A stretch of DNA of 64,000 nucleotides from Lepidurus packardi (lineage: Eukaryota; Arthropoda; Branchiopoda; Notostraca; Triopsidae): assembly GCA_023053545.1 (NCBI GenBank), contig JAKZAN010000006.1, positions 8,650,351 through 8,714,350 of the forward strand, in the 5' to 3' direction. The notes under the pieces are model-generated. The model worked only from the letters and a program-made list of their open reading frames with translations. It had not been told where the DNA came from and made no database searches. Below, one piece after another: positions 1-12,378 of this stretch (its first letter is position 1; every line of letters begins with the position of its first letter). The position numbers were made by a program, and so were the translations under genes.

Positions 1-1369
1 TCGTCTTGAACAAGTGCTGGATCACGGAGATCTTACATGCCCGAAGGCACGTTTCTAAATGGTTCGATAAGTCCTAAATCGTTCGAACTACAGCACCTCT
101 AGTCTGCTGTTGACGTTCGATCTAGTTGTAAATAGAAGACAAACTAATAGTAGAGGTGCTGTAAGTTCGATGATTTAAGACTTCCGGACGATTTTTAAAA
201 AAAGCCTGAGACGCTTTAAAACATGAATACGCGGTGAAGAGGTGTCAGAAATTGTACAATAAATATACGTATGCTTGCTACAGTTGCGCAGTTCTTCCGA
301 CGTTTACAATAATTTCTTAGTAATTTAAACAAATTTGAATAGTGAAATACGTCCCTATTACGTTATTGTATTGCGAATAAGAACTGTCCTTGTTGTTTTA
401 CAATACTTTGTTGGTGTCAAGGTACCCTACCATGGTATAAGTATTTTTTAAAGTCTGTTCCGATGAACTCGTTAACGCGCGTGTGAAGTACGAATGGGAT
501 ATGTTGTAGAAGTGAATTTGAGTAAGAAAACGGGAACGGTAGGTAACCTGTGTGAAGTAGATTTTTGTTGCAGTCTAGAGCGTTGCCTAGGTTCCAGGAA
601 GCTGGCAGAAACGCATTTGTTAGTGGTTCCTCGTTCTTCAAGGCAACCAAGAAAAAGTGTAGCACGCGCACCATCAAGCGGTACTATAAAAAACTACACC
701 TTTTCAGCGACTTCTCTTGCGGCGTGCAAAATAGTATCTCCTACAATGAAACACACTCACTCGAAATCAACCTAGTAGTATTTCGATTATCAAATGTCAT
801 AACTAGCCAACCGAATATTTCGTATATTAGGCTAATTTCCCCCTGAGATTTCGAGAATGGACTGTTCTGTTTTTAAACAGGGATAAGGTGGCCTGTTTAA
901 ATGCAATTAATAAAGCGCCTCTGTTGGGCAGGTACGCAAAGTGCTTTCCTGACCCCGAAGACTGTTCAAAGCAAGGGCGATAATAGGAGCTATGATGAAA
1001 AAGGAGATCGAAGGGCTCCAAAGGACCAATGATAGCAACTCAGGTGAGCGAACAAAGGCCCGAGACTTTCTAATATTTCCCCCTCTTGCCTCTCTCCCAC
1101 AACGCTTTGGACTCCAGTGCGGTATCTGACCTGCGGCACTTTGCACTCCTCACATTGCGCATACATTTAAAAAAGCTGCTAGCGTCAGAGACTCTTAAAA
1201 CTAGTTATAACGTAGACGCGAATCCAGGGCGTGCACGGTAAGACAGCGCGTCTATCTCTTCAGAAATAAGCTACAGTGCAAGAAAGAAACAAACAGAATG
1301 GCGTTACATATGCCAGGCTAAGGTGATTTCAAGTGCAACTATTTACGGAACAAGGTTTCCATTAGCATC
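1..1369. other. Upstream region of gliotactin; no gene seen
   Basis: About 1.4 kb before the gliotactin start codon. Open frames here are short, overlap on both strands and lack splice-consistent partners or recognisable domains. It presumably holds the promoter and 5' UTR of the gene to the right. The one structured element is the inverted repeat at 70-183. Confidence 0.5.
70..183. repeat. Imperfect inverted repeat, arms of about 32 bp
   Basis: The left arm (70-101) and right arm (151-183) are reverse complements except for about three mismatches or gaps. Both contain the core CAGCACCTCTA or its complement and a TAAATC segment. The spacer is about 49 bp. It could form a hairpin or be a remnant of a small foldback transposable element. 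No target-site duplication is obvious. Confidence 0.6.
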
Positions 1370-4300
1370 ATGGCATTGAGATTTTTGCTGTGGTTTCTCG
1401 TGACGTTTACGGCAGCGTTTAGCAACGCTCTTGCGCAACAACAAACATCGGAAAGTACACGACTCTTTGGCACGTACAACATAAACAGCCAACAACCCGA
1501 TATTCGCAACCTAAATAATAACTTCGAAAGTCGACGCTTTGGAGGACAAAATTCCTATCCCAGTGCAAGTGGCAACAATGCTCCATATACTTACAATGCT
1601 GGTGGCGTATTGAGCTCCAATTTAAATTTAGAGACAGACCGAAGAGGAGTTGCAGCTTCCGCTTCTTCTTCCTCTTCCACGGCCGGGAAGCGGCCTGGAG
1701 ATACCATCTATTGGGAGAGGAACATCGATGTACAAACATCTAGAGATCGTCCCTCTGATCGTGATCGCTTAACAGCCTCATTAAGCGGGAGCCAACCATA
1801 TGACCGGTACTCAGATCGCTCATATCCGGATAGAGCTCCTTTTGATACCTTCTCCGCTTCGTCTTCTTCCAACTCGCGAGGAAATTACGATTCCTCGCGA
1901 GCAAGGTACGATTCGAATGCAAATCCACGCGACTCCGCGAATCTGGACCGTGACCGAGGCTCCAACACAGATTGGGATCGCAACCTCGAAAAAGAACGCC
2001 AAGGGCAGGGCGAATATAACCGCGAACGCAATTACTACGCAAACAGCCGTCCTTTGCCTAACTATAATAGTTATAATAACCCTAATAGTCCTTATCCCGG
2101 TCAAAATATTCCCCGTGTTAAACTGCCCACCTGCGGAATTTGGGACGAATGGCGCTCAGATTTAATGGGCATGTGTCGCCCGGATTATGCCAATTCTATT
2201 CAAGACAAAGATGTCTTCGTCACAACGCCTTACGGCCGCATCCGGGGCTTCTACGTTTACTTATTTGATGGACCTGGAGTACCTCTAGGAGATCGTCCTG
2301 GTGTATACCATAACGGGAAGCTTTGGAAAAATGCCAGCGTCTTCTTAGGCGTTCCGTACGCTCAACCGCCAATTAATGAAGGCCGATTCCGGGTAAAAAA
2401 TTATATTGGTTATTACATAGAATACCACTGAGAAAATACTGGGCGAAATAGATATAAGGAGCGAAAGAGAGTACCCATGAAATCTAAACTAGTAATTCTG
2501 TAGTCAGTGAGCACCAAGGTTAAGTTTACGTTCATGGTGATACTTCTTGGGTGTATAGTACGATTTTATTCCTTAGTTGGCCTCCTCGGTCATGGTCAGT
2601 GAAGTGCATCAAGATTATACTCCACCCTGTAACGCCAGAATTACATGTGCATGTGTTAAGCAGTACATAATTATTTCTGAACGTCATTTCTTACGACTGA
2701 AGATACGGATGTGCTCTATCAATGCACCGTGGTAAGATTCAAACGACACAAGCACAGTTACGTGATAACGAAAGATAAAGAAAAAAATTCCCCATATTTT
2801 ACTAATCAAAACTGTTGATAGAAAACTGCTATAATAGTATAGTAGCACGCCTTAAAACATTTCTTCACTGTACTTCTTGCTAAACGGAAAGTCGAGGGAC
2901 TATGTAATATCTTTAAATAATTATACCGCCAAATCTTATTTCTATCTTACCATGGTCAGCTGATTATGTAATTACAAAAGCCACTTCCGGGAAAGGTCTA
3001 TACAGGTCTTCGCCTCAGTAAAGTGAATAAAAGACCAAGCAGGCAAATCACTGTTCTACAGGCAATTCCAAACAAACAGGAAATTTGCAAGTTCCAGGTC
3101 AATACGCTTGCTATGGTCTAATGGGCCTCTTGGTTTAGCGGAAGAGGTCAATGTTCGTTGGACTCAATTTCCCTGTTTTTACATGTCCTTGCAGCCTCCA
3201 CGACCCAAGCGAGCATGGAGTTTATGGGATGCAACGGATTTTGGGCCCGCGTGTCCTCAGCCAGTCCAATATATTGGGGCATCGAAGGGAATTCGTACGA
3301 TGAACGAAGACTGTTTGTACCTCAACATTTACACGCCTACAGTAAGCAAGTTGACAATGAAAAGAATGAGTAGAAGAAAACAACTATTCCGTTTGAAAAT
3401 GAGTAAAGCTTGAACTGATACGGTTGGTTTCTAGACAGGAGCGGTTCCAGAGCGGTACCCGGTTATATTTTATATCCACGGAGGCGAATTTGAAAGGGGT
3501 GCGTCCAATACGTTTCCGGGTCACATGTTAGCCGCTTTTGGACAAGTTGTCGTGGTAACTGTCAATTATCGTCTTGGAGCACTAGTAAGTTATCGTGATA
3601 AATCATTGTCCACGCGTTGATAACAAAATTAACACTTGTTTTGCATTTGTAGGGATATTTGAGTACAGCTGATGAATATTCCCCCGGTAATTATGGTATG
3701 TTGGATCTGTCATTGGCACTCCAATGGGTCAACGATAATATTTACGTGTTCAATGGAAACAAAGATCTCATTACTGTATATGGTACCGGTTCTGGAGCGG
3801 GAGCAGCTGGTTTACTGGCTTTAACGCCTAAAACCAAAAATATGGTTAGACAAGTAATTGCACAGGTAACAACGTTAAAAAATCGTTGAGAAACCGTAAA
3901 AAAAACTTGACAGTCTTATTAGAGTGGATCACCTTTGGCTGACTGGGCAGCCTTGAGGGACCATTTCCGTGCTCAGAATACCAGTCGAGTGTATGGAGAA
4001 CGAATGGGTTGTATCATTGACAATTCTTACAAATTAGTGGACTGCCTGTCATCCCGATCTTTCGAAGAGTTGGGCAATGTGCGAGTCACTGTACGAATGA
4101 ACTGATCTTAGTTACATGATTTTAATGATCGACATTAAACCTTATAGCCTGATGTGGGTACCTGGGCTTGGGCACCCATCGTGGATGATGACATACGGGT
4201 TCCTCCCCGTAACTGGTATTCTGGTTGGGAAGATATTGAATGGCACTTTTTACCTGATACGCCCGAAGAATTGGTTCGTAAACGACAATTTTCACCTGAT

Positions 4301-5632
4301 CTCCATTACATGTCTACCGTAACCCGGGACGAAGCAGCTTATTTAATTTGTAAGTACGCTCTCCTGTAAGAAACATTTCGTATAAACTAAGCTTTCAATT
4401 TCTTTTAGATAACAATAAGACACTATTGCCCAATTTTGAAGTCAGTCAACAGTTTTTTGATCAAAAAATCCGCGAGTTTGTCCACCGATACAACTACACG
4501 TTAAACCCAGAAGGTGTGTATCAAGCAATCAAGTACATGTACACGTATTGGCCAGATCCTACGAACACAACGCATATTCGAGAGCAATATATCAACGTAA
4601 ATATATCTATATCTCATTGGCTTGACAACCTTTTTTTGGTAACCGTTTTTTTTTATAGTTCATGTCCGACTTCCTTTACAAAAGCCCCCATGACAAAATG
4701 ACCAAGATGATGGTGGATGCAGGCATTCCTACTTATGCGTACGTTCTCAACACCACCATTCGAGCGTTGAATTATCCCTTTTGGACCCAAGTTCCCAACA
4801 ACATCGATTACCATTTCATCACAGGAGGTCCTTTTATGGATCCAGGTAAAGCAGATAGAAAAGAAGGCGAAACAAAATGTAAGAAATAAATTGTAAACTA
4901 TTTTTTCAGATTTTTTTCCGGAGGATATTCGAGTTGAACGGAAACAATGGACTGAAGAGGACCGCAAGATGAGTGAATTCGTGATGACTGCGTTTGCTAA
5001 ATTTGCCAAATTTGGACGCCCTACACCTGTAGCCATTTATAAGATTAACTGGCAAGAAATGAGACCGGGCGATTTACGTTACTTAAACTTAAATAACACG
5101 GACAACTCGACGATGATGTGGAACTACAGGCAACAAGAATGTGCGTTTTGGTCCGAATACATGCCCACAGTTGTTGGCTATATGGTCCCCACCTATCGAC
5201 CCACTGTCGAGGTACCAAGACCAATCATGCTTAATCAATGCTTGCTTAATCATGTTGTAGTGTAGCATCCAAACTAAAAGGTAATCTTGTACAACAGTAT
5301 TGGTGGGAACCTTCGACGCCAGTGAGTGTAGCGTTTTGGTCTATATCCGGAGTTTGCCTTTTGCTTTTGATGCTAGCTATTCTGTGCTGCTGCATGTGGA
5401 GAGGCGCCAAAAAGTATGCCCAATCTTTTAATTCCAGTTATTTCGTTTCTAATGTTTTTTTCCTAGGTCGAATCGAAAATTGCTGGCCGAGAATTACTTG
5501 AGCGAAGGATTTGCAGCTGAAAATCACCACGCGAAAGAGCTTGATAAGTTCAAACCTCACAAAAACCAGAAACAATATACCCCCGAGAAGCTAAAATTAA
5601 GTAATAATGACGTTTCTTCAACGACAGTTTAA
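1370..5632 (+). CDS. Gli: Gliotactin-like cholinesterase-domain adhesion protein
   Basis: Coding exons: 1370-2392, 3195-3341, 3435-3584, 3653-3865, 3923-4090, 4148-4349, 4409-4596, 4659-4845, 4910-5211, 5298-5413, 5467-5632 (953 residues). Gliotactin is a type I membrane protein of tricellular septate junctions. Seen here: a signal peptide (residues 1-22), a Ser/Asp/Arg/Asn-rich stretch (about 24-250), a cholinesterase-like ectodomain starting at CGIWDEW, one transmembrane helix (about 868-893), a short cytoplasmic tail and a C-terminal STTV that fits a class I PDZ ligand. The nucleophile elbow reads GTGSG where active esterases have GESAG, so the catalytic serine position (about residue 486) is glycine and the domain should be non-enzymatic. 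The length is close to fly gliotactin. A neuroligin is the main alternative; the N-terminal extension, tail and overall match favour gliotactin. The first intron (802 bp) is the longest. Confidence 0.88.
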
Positions 5633-6309
5633 GGTGCAAGTTCTTTACTGACTAAAATTGCGGGGGGTATTTTTTTTTTAAAGTATTGTATGTTTTGGAA
5701 CACAACCGTCCGACTCAGTGCACTTAATTGCATAGTTCACTTAATTGTCGGTGAGCACACTCTGCCATTGTTGCTTTTTTATAACGAAAAAAAAAAGAAA
5801 TAGCAACGACCTCACAGTTTTCTATATCACACGTTGTATTGTTAGTAGCGAAAAATGTAGAAGTTTTTAGAAAAGCACGGAGGAAAATCGACAATTTATT
5901 AAGTGGAATAAGAGGAGTGAAAGAAAGCATTGTGCTTGAAAAGAGGGACAGGAAAGGGGAACATAACAGAATTAAGAATACTAAGGCAACCATCAGTTTT
6001 CATTTACCTATCATCAAATGGCAAAACTTTGTTAAAAAACGAAAGGCCACGCAAAACTCGGATTATTAGTCCTTAATACACTTTGGCCTTCTTCGTTACT
6101 TAGCCGAATTAAAAGGAAGAACCTAACAAGATGAATAAGGCAACTTGGGTCACATTAGTTTTTTTTCTTTTTGTGGGAAAGGGGGGTTTAAGCAAAAAAA
6201 ATCCAGAACGGGTTGAGAAGGCGAATACTTACGCAATAATACTGAAATTTTTTCAGGTATAGGATGCATTATTTATAAAAATAACGCAAATGCCAACGAG
6301 AATCTTAGG
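5633..6309. other. Convergent intergenic region
   Basis: This 677-bp gap lies between two genes transcribed toward each other, so it should contain both 3' UTRs. It is A/T-rich with poly-T and poly-A runs. I see no clear AATAAA for either gene and no further gene. Confidence 0.5.
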
Positions 6310-9300
6310 TTACACTACTTTGTCAGCTACAGCCATGCCTGCTCTCTCAGCGTCGTCCAATTTCAGACGAGCTCGACGCTGACGGCGGTCGGTCAATTTG
6401 GCTTGCAAGGTCTGATTTAATCGGCCTTGGGTCGTTTCCATACCATAGAGATAACGCTCCAATTCCTGCTGATGCTCCTTCGCTAAAAGATCAATTTGAC
6501 CTATGGAAGCAAAAGATTATTGCACTAAAAAACTCGCAAACGCTAGGATTATAATTGAGAATAAAAGCGAAGCCGATCAAACCAAAATTGCAAATCCGCA
6601 TTTTCCTTAAAGGAGAACTACAGACTTTTTTTTAATGTTTTTCAAGGGATGCACTAGCTTATATTGAGTAAATTTGCAAAAGAAATGGTATGTCGCAGTA
6701 TAAGGATTTGAGATACTTGCAAATTTGCAAGTTTTGAACGCGAATTTGCCATAGCGGCAACCCCGGTGGACACCAAACTGCAAAGCCATCCCATAAGAAT
6801 TACAATGCGGCAAAATTTTCAATGGCCATATCTCCTGCAGCACCTGCTAGTCTGGCCTGGAAGTCGCACATTTGTAGCGAAGGGCTAGCCGGTTTTCGGC
6901 AGCCAGACCGGCCTAAAGGCCAAAATTTTAAAATTTGCTTGAAAATCAGTCTTTAATCTTAAAAATACGGATGCTGGCTCTAAAAAAGAATGTATGTGAA
7001 AGTCATCTTGGCATTGGGTCTCCTCAGCCTGTAAAATTCCTATTTCAGGAGATTGGGCCTTCTAGAATTTTACCGCAATTCTTTTCTTACGGGATGGCTT
7101 CGCAATTTAGCTTCCCCCGGGGTTGCCGCTATGGTACACATGCAAATTTGCAAATATCTCAGTAATAATTATACTTGGACAAACCTTTCCTTTAAAAAAT
7201 TTGTCGCTATATGAATTACTGAGTCACTGTGGTAAAATAGAAAAAGGTGTAGTACCCAATTAAGGTACTTACCGAAGATTTCGTCGGTGCTAGGGGGTGG
7301 CGGCAGGTCTTTTACAGGAATCTTGGGATGGGACTAATGGAAGTAAGCATTACAAAAATATTTTTAAATTATTTGGCAACGTTTTTATGTGAGTACATTT
7401 ATGACGCTTACATTTTCTGTAAGATTGGCATTAGGATCGATTTCTTGGTCGGAAATAAGAGCTTCGTTATCGTTCAGCATTATTTCGGCCATAACAGCCT
7501 TCATTTCTTCGTCACCCCAATCTTCCTTCATCTATTAAGAATAACATGTGAACCGATAAGTCACATGTAATGATCCACAATATACTTTATCTTGGATAAG
7601 TCGTACGCGTTCCATACGTAACGCTAAGGTTTTCTCTTTGGCTTGGTTGGTTATTTCGCTCAGGTCGCGTGCTATCGTGGCATTGATCACCTAGACGTGA
7701 AAGAGAAGGTTCAAGTTTTTGCTCATCTATGTACACGATTTGAGAAAGAGCTAAAGAAAGGAATGGTATTAAAGCGACAAACATATAAGGAAACGAAGTA
7801 GCAAAACAAGGACAGAGTCCCATAGAGATTTGGCACCTGATCCATCCACTGCAATAACGCCCCTGCTCGAAGAAACGTGGCTTTGTAGCACTGCATCGCA
7901 TGACCATGGCGCGCTGCACTTTGCATGTCCGTAAACACGTATGCTGTGGCCTATAAACGACCCAAACGAGAAACAAAGTTCAAGCATGCGAAAACGTAAA
8001 CATCATGGTATAGTATAATCCAACTGTGACGCCAAATAAGTGCTTGAAACGCTGCAAACTCTCCTTCTACATATACCTTTACTACCCCAATTCTCGGTTT
8101 CCGTAATACGGCCCCCTTTACTGGAATTACGTCTTTCTGTGCAAGACGTCAGGAAGAGCTTGCGTGCTTCCACATCATTTTTCCTATATATTTCTCTAGG
8201 GACCATATTCGAAGGGGAGGTGGTGGAATTACCTTTCCAAGTGTTTTGATCTCATCAAGGGTACAAAATGGGAATGTCACATTATACAAATTCTGGTGAG
8301 CACCCAACAAGTTTTGCCCAGCCGCTACCAAATTATCTCTGGTTTCGGCAGCCATCTTGAAACGGTGATCTGCCTCACTAATTAACGAGAAAAATCGGGT
8401 AACGTATTTACCCAAACCAAAGCCTGAAATTTTGAACTTACTCTGGGGAAACTTCGAGAACACCTGCCCATAAATCTACGGCGGAACCCAGCTGTTGGCA
8501 AGCATATTCAACTTGCATTCGTCCCTGCCGCCACAAAGCGTCCGCTTGGACAATAGCCGCTCTGCGCTCTTCGAGAACATCTAGCTGTGCCTCCAGCATA
8601 TTTTCCTCCGCGCTTCCATACTCTCTGCCAAAGATCCGATCTGAAAAATTGTGATTCATTCTAAAACTAACTTTCTCGCTGAGAGAATAATATGCAAGTA
8701 AATACCTAAAAGCTCGTCTTGCTTGCGGTATAAAGTGTTTAGTAGCTCGGCTTTGGCAGACAATTCCTTGACTTGCTGCTCCAGCTCCACTTTTTCGACA
8801 AAGCCGGCCTCGATTGCTTTTCGAGCCATTTCCTATACATGAGCTTTGAATATCTGAAAGAAGGCAAAGTTGGGAAAAGATCTTCGTACCTCTTTGTTGA
8901 GCAATGCAAAGTATTCTTCTTGATCGGAAACAACTTTTCCGTCTTGGGCGTTGGAGATTTCCATCAATGCATTTTTTACACTTTCTTCGTTCAACTGGTT
9001 AGCTCCTCCTCCCAGGTCCTGCGTTCTGTACAGCATCAAAGAGAAAAAGACAGAAAAATCGAAAGGAAAGAGAGAAAAGGTCAAAGCACACACGAACTAC
9101 GTCACACCTTTACAAGACCGGGATAATCAATAGGTAAACCCCCCGCTTACACGCCGAAAGACAGAACAGGACATTCCAAACTCAAACCTTATTTTATATG
9201 ACAAATCAATATCAGAATTCACGTAGAAAACTTACACCAGCTTCTCCAACTCCTTCAGTTCCTGCTGCTGTTTTTCCAGTTCGAGGTTTAATTGATCCAA

Positions 9301-9691
9301 ACGCCTGGCTTTCAGTTCCAGTAGCTGACCCGGGTTTTCTGCTTCAGATGAGGCAATTTGCTTATCCAATTTCAGGTACTCCATCAAACTCTCCCTATCA
9401 ACCGGCACCTAAATTTGTGCAAGCATAACCTCGTCAATAATGTGACTCTTGCCAGCCTAAGCATTACCATCTTCACCGGCTGGTTCATCCAAGCAGTGTT
9501 GTTGGTCATAGAAACAATCTAGCGCACAAAATTATTCCCCCAAATAAAAAAGAAAATACAAAGAAATTAACCCCGGAAAAGGTAAGGAATCCGAATTATA
9601 ATGAAAAAAGCGAGAAAAAGAATAAAATTATTACCTGTGGATTAGGGTTTTGATAATTTCGCATCATCTCAGCACTGGTATTACACCCCAT
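6310..9691 (-). CDS. Unrecognised coiled-coil protein with N-terminal acylation motif
   Basis: I do not recognise this gene. Exons in transcript order: 9635-9691, 9468-9518, 9236-9408, 8890-9025, 8706-8832, 8442-8640, 8233-8377, 7837-7950, 7586-7690, 7412-7531, 7273-7333, 6310-6500. All phases join, giving 492 residues. The protein starts MGCNTSAEMM: Gly2 with a small residue at position 6 fits N-myristoylation and Cys3 could be palmitoylated, so membrane attachment is likely. Most of the rest is charged and predicted helical, with heptad-like Leu/Glu/Gln/Lys stretches (about residues 40-95, 140-215 and 430-480), an acidic segment WGDEEMKAVMAEIML and a short proline run DLPPPPSTDEIF. There is no transmembrane segment or catalytic motif. 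The donor after exon 8 (GTGCCA) is weak. The last intron (6501-7272) carries a foldback repeat. Joint phase continuity across 12 exons makes a real gene very likely. Confidence 0.8.
6721..7156. repeat. Foldback (inverted-repeat) element in a terminal intron
   Basis: The arms at 6721-6840 and 7044-7156 are reverse complements at roughly 75 percent over about 110 bp. Shared blocks include GGGATGGCT, CGGGGTTGCCGCTATGG and CAGGAGAT. They are separated by about 200 bp of unique spacer. Frames on opposite strands in the two arms give similar peptides, which is how it was noticed. The spacer segment at about 6900-6990 recurs inverted at about 32.1 kb. This suggests a non-autonomous foldback or MITE-like family. 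It sits wholly inside intron 11 (6501-7272) of the coiled-coil gene. Confidence 0.7.
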
Positions 9692-12378
9692 TTTAGACAC
9701 TAATTATGCTCGCCAAGCAAATTTGCTGAGCTCAGTCCATTATCAACTCCGGCTCTCTTTTCCACGGGGACATATGAGGAAAGGCGTATGCCCTACATAC
9801 ACCTTGCACAGGTTGCGAGCCAACGACGGAAGCATAGGTCGCCATGGCAACCTGAAAAACACTTGGCCGCCACGTTTTACCTAATGATATTACTATAAAA
9901 AATACGGGCCCTTAAAACTTCACTTCTTAAGAAGGTCGAGCTTCTCCAAGCTCCCTTTGCTTCTGTCTTCTTATCACTCCTAATTTACCCTTCTGTTATA
10001 GTGATCATTTTGCGAGAAAAGGCGTGTGTTCGGTATTTCCTTACAGTATAGAGAAAAGATTATGACCTGTGTCGAACCAAGTTTCACAACGGGCATCGTG
10101 CTCACAAACCGGCCTTAATGACTAATTCAAATTCCTTTTTGTTACTCAGGCCACAGTCGCGAGGGCTGGAAGAAAAAAGCGCCACCAGCGTCAGAGAATA
10201 CTCTGACATTTATCGAAGGCGTAGTCATAAAAAAGGTAACAGGATTTCCGACCATGCAAGTTGCTACGCTTTTTTGTTTAACCAGTGTTAAAGAAAAAGA
10301 GTGCGTCCATTTTCATCTATCAAACTAATTGACAAGTGAATTTACGATCACCAAAGTCACTCCGTCGATCTTAGTTATTTATAGAAGTGCCACATTTTCA
10401 TAGATTAGTGTTCCGTATTTCCTGATATGTCTACAGAAGAAGGGAAGCGAATGCAAGAAGTTGCACTTTTCAAGATGCGGATTACATGAGGTAGGAAAAG
10501 ATAAAAAATAAATTGGAATGTCTTTTGAAATTCAACTGCACATGTTTTACCTCATAACTGTGTCAACGACAGTTTCCATTAAGCTTAACGGTAATTGCAA
10601 TCCCCGTGAGCTCCAGCATACAGATGTAAATTCTCCTTAAAGCATTATTAATCCTGTACTTGCACTATTTGTCAGTTACATAATTCGATCGGATTTAATC
10701 AGTTTAAATAAGAACATTTACAAATAAGCCAGTTCTTTTCAGTTTTTATCTACAGAATCCCATCCCGTCGGTTAAAAATGTAAAAAAAAAATTTCCTTGA
10801 TCTCATTAGGACAAAATTACTCCAATTCTTTGGAAGGATTATTTTTTTTTAATATTTTGGACAGAACTTGCTATGTTTAATTGCATCCTCACCATTGGCA
10901 ATAAGCCAACTACGGATAAGCTGTACAAAAAATAAACGGAAACGCAAGTCAAATTACATTTGTTGCCGTGGATTATGTTTATATGCAATACGTACGTCAA
11001 ACCCTGTCTTGGTTTTTATGATGAAAGTTTTTTAATGGTACGATCGTGTGTCTATTTCTAGTTGATCATTACATGTCGCAGCCTTATTACGTGGAATACA
11101 TATTTACCGTTTCTTCAAACTCTAAAGCACGCGTTGTTAATACCTACGGTTAACTATACTTGACATCCCAATATTCATCTTGCTCACTTTTGCTACAAGT
11201 CCCTAAAAACTTTCAAACTTATTTAGATAAAATGCAAGGTTTTAGACATAAATAAGAAAAAAGCCCATTTTCAATTAGATTTTGCTAATGGATTCTTGTA
11301 ACGAAACACTTGCAATATCGCATAGTGCTTTCACGAGAAGCCCATCTGAATAACCTTCCGATAAAGTGATCCATTGGAGAAAATTGCTTCGTTTAGCTCC
11401 GTTGAAAGCTCCCACTTTGCGAGGATATACTCCAATATGGCTATTGTGTAACTGCGTGTAGTACCCATCTTTTACGTTATCGCGTAAACCAGTAAACTGT
11501 AAACGGTTCAATAAAGGTAACAAGATTCAATTTTTTTCAAGTGTACAACAAACAACAGGATCAATGCTCTAGCCTTTGCCATATGAGACAAAAAGGTTAT
11601 ATGATTGAAACTTCAACATTTATTTTCTTTGAACAAAAGTTTAGAAGAAAGTTTTCCGTTTCGATAAATTCTTTTATATGCATGGCTAACAAGCACAATC
11701 ATATAAGCACAAAGCGTAAGCACAAACATAACAAGCACAAAGGCTTTCGCTCTAGTTTTAATTAACTCTGTACGACATTTCAATCGAAGTGAGAAATACT
11801 GAAGGAATACTACCTGACTCGAAGAGAAAAATGTTAAACGAGTGGTCAGAAACAAGTATTCGATTTCCTTGTCACGTCCAATTTTCGAGCAAGAGCACAC
11901 CGCGCCTTGCGGAGCACATCCTGCTCGAACATAACCGCCACAGAATAACGTGTGGGTGGTAAGATCCACCTGGGGATCGGGTCGCGTCACCTATTTCTAA
12001 CAAAACTGGTTTCTGGTTCCTGTAAGTTTTTGTGTCATCTCGGCCAGAGCCCCCCCCCCCCCCCCCCCCCCCCCATTTAACCCCGCGCCAAAAATTGACC
12101 CTTACTTGGCGATTGGTTTGCAAGAGCTGGATTCTGCGTCGTGATTGGTAGAACGCTTGGGCTGTGCGCACCATCGTCTTCCGGCACGCTAGATAACTCT
12201 GAAACCTTTTTTGAGTAGGCTACTACAAGGTACAAATAACCCTGCTGCGACCTGGGTTTCTCTATAGGTTGCTGTCCACCGCCAAGGAGAGCATCGTGTG
12301 CAGCAGACAATAAGTGGACGCAAACTTTTACATAGTTAAAATCGTTTTTCCATTTTAGTGTTCTATATATTTCGAAAC
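9692..12378. other. Divergent intergenic region; no gene seen
   Basis: This 2.7-kb gap separates two divergently transcribed genes and should hold both promoters. An 82-codon minus-strand frame at 11275-11523 has no recognisable domain or splice partners. A pyrimidine tract ending in TTTTAG at about 12350-12357 suggests a 5' UTR splice acceptor just before the ITG-like start codon. A 25-nt poly-C run is present. Confidence 0.5.
12050..12074 (+). repeat. Poly-C homopolymer of 25 nt
   Basis: An uninterrupted run of 25 cytosines lies in otherwise A/T-leaning DNA, about 300 bp upstream of the ITG-like coding start. It could form i-motif or G-quadruplex-like structures (G on the other strand). 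Its exact length may be a sequencing or assembly estimate. Confidence 0.85.

Noticed and set aside
5212-5265. Read-through of gliotactin exon 9 to the stop at 5263-5265
   Set aside because: It would truncate the protein before the membrane helix; skipping to 5298 keeps phase 0 and gives YWWEPSTP followed by the helix.
11275-11523. 82-codon minus-strand open frame in the large divergent gap
   Set aside because: No recognisable domain, no signal peptide, no splice-consistent neighbours.
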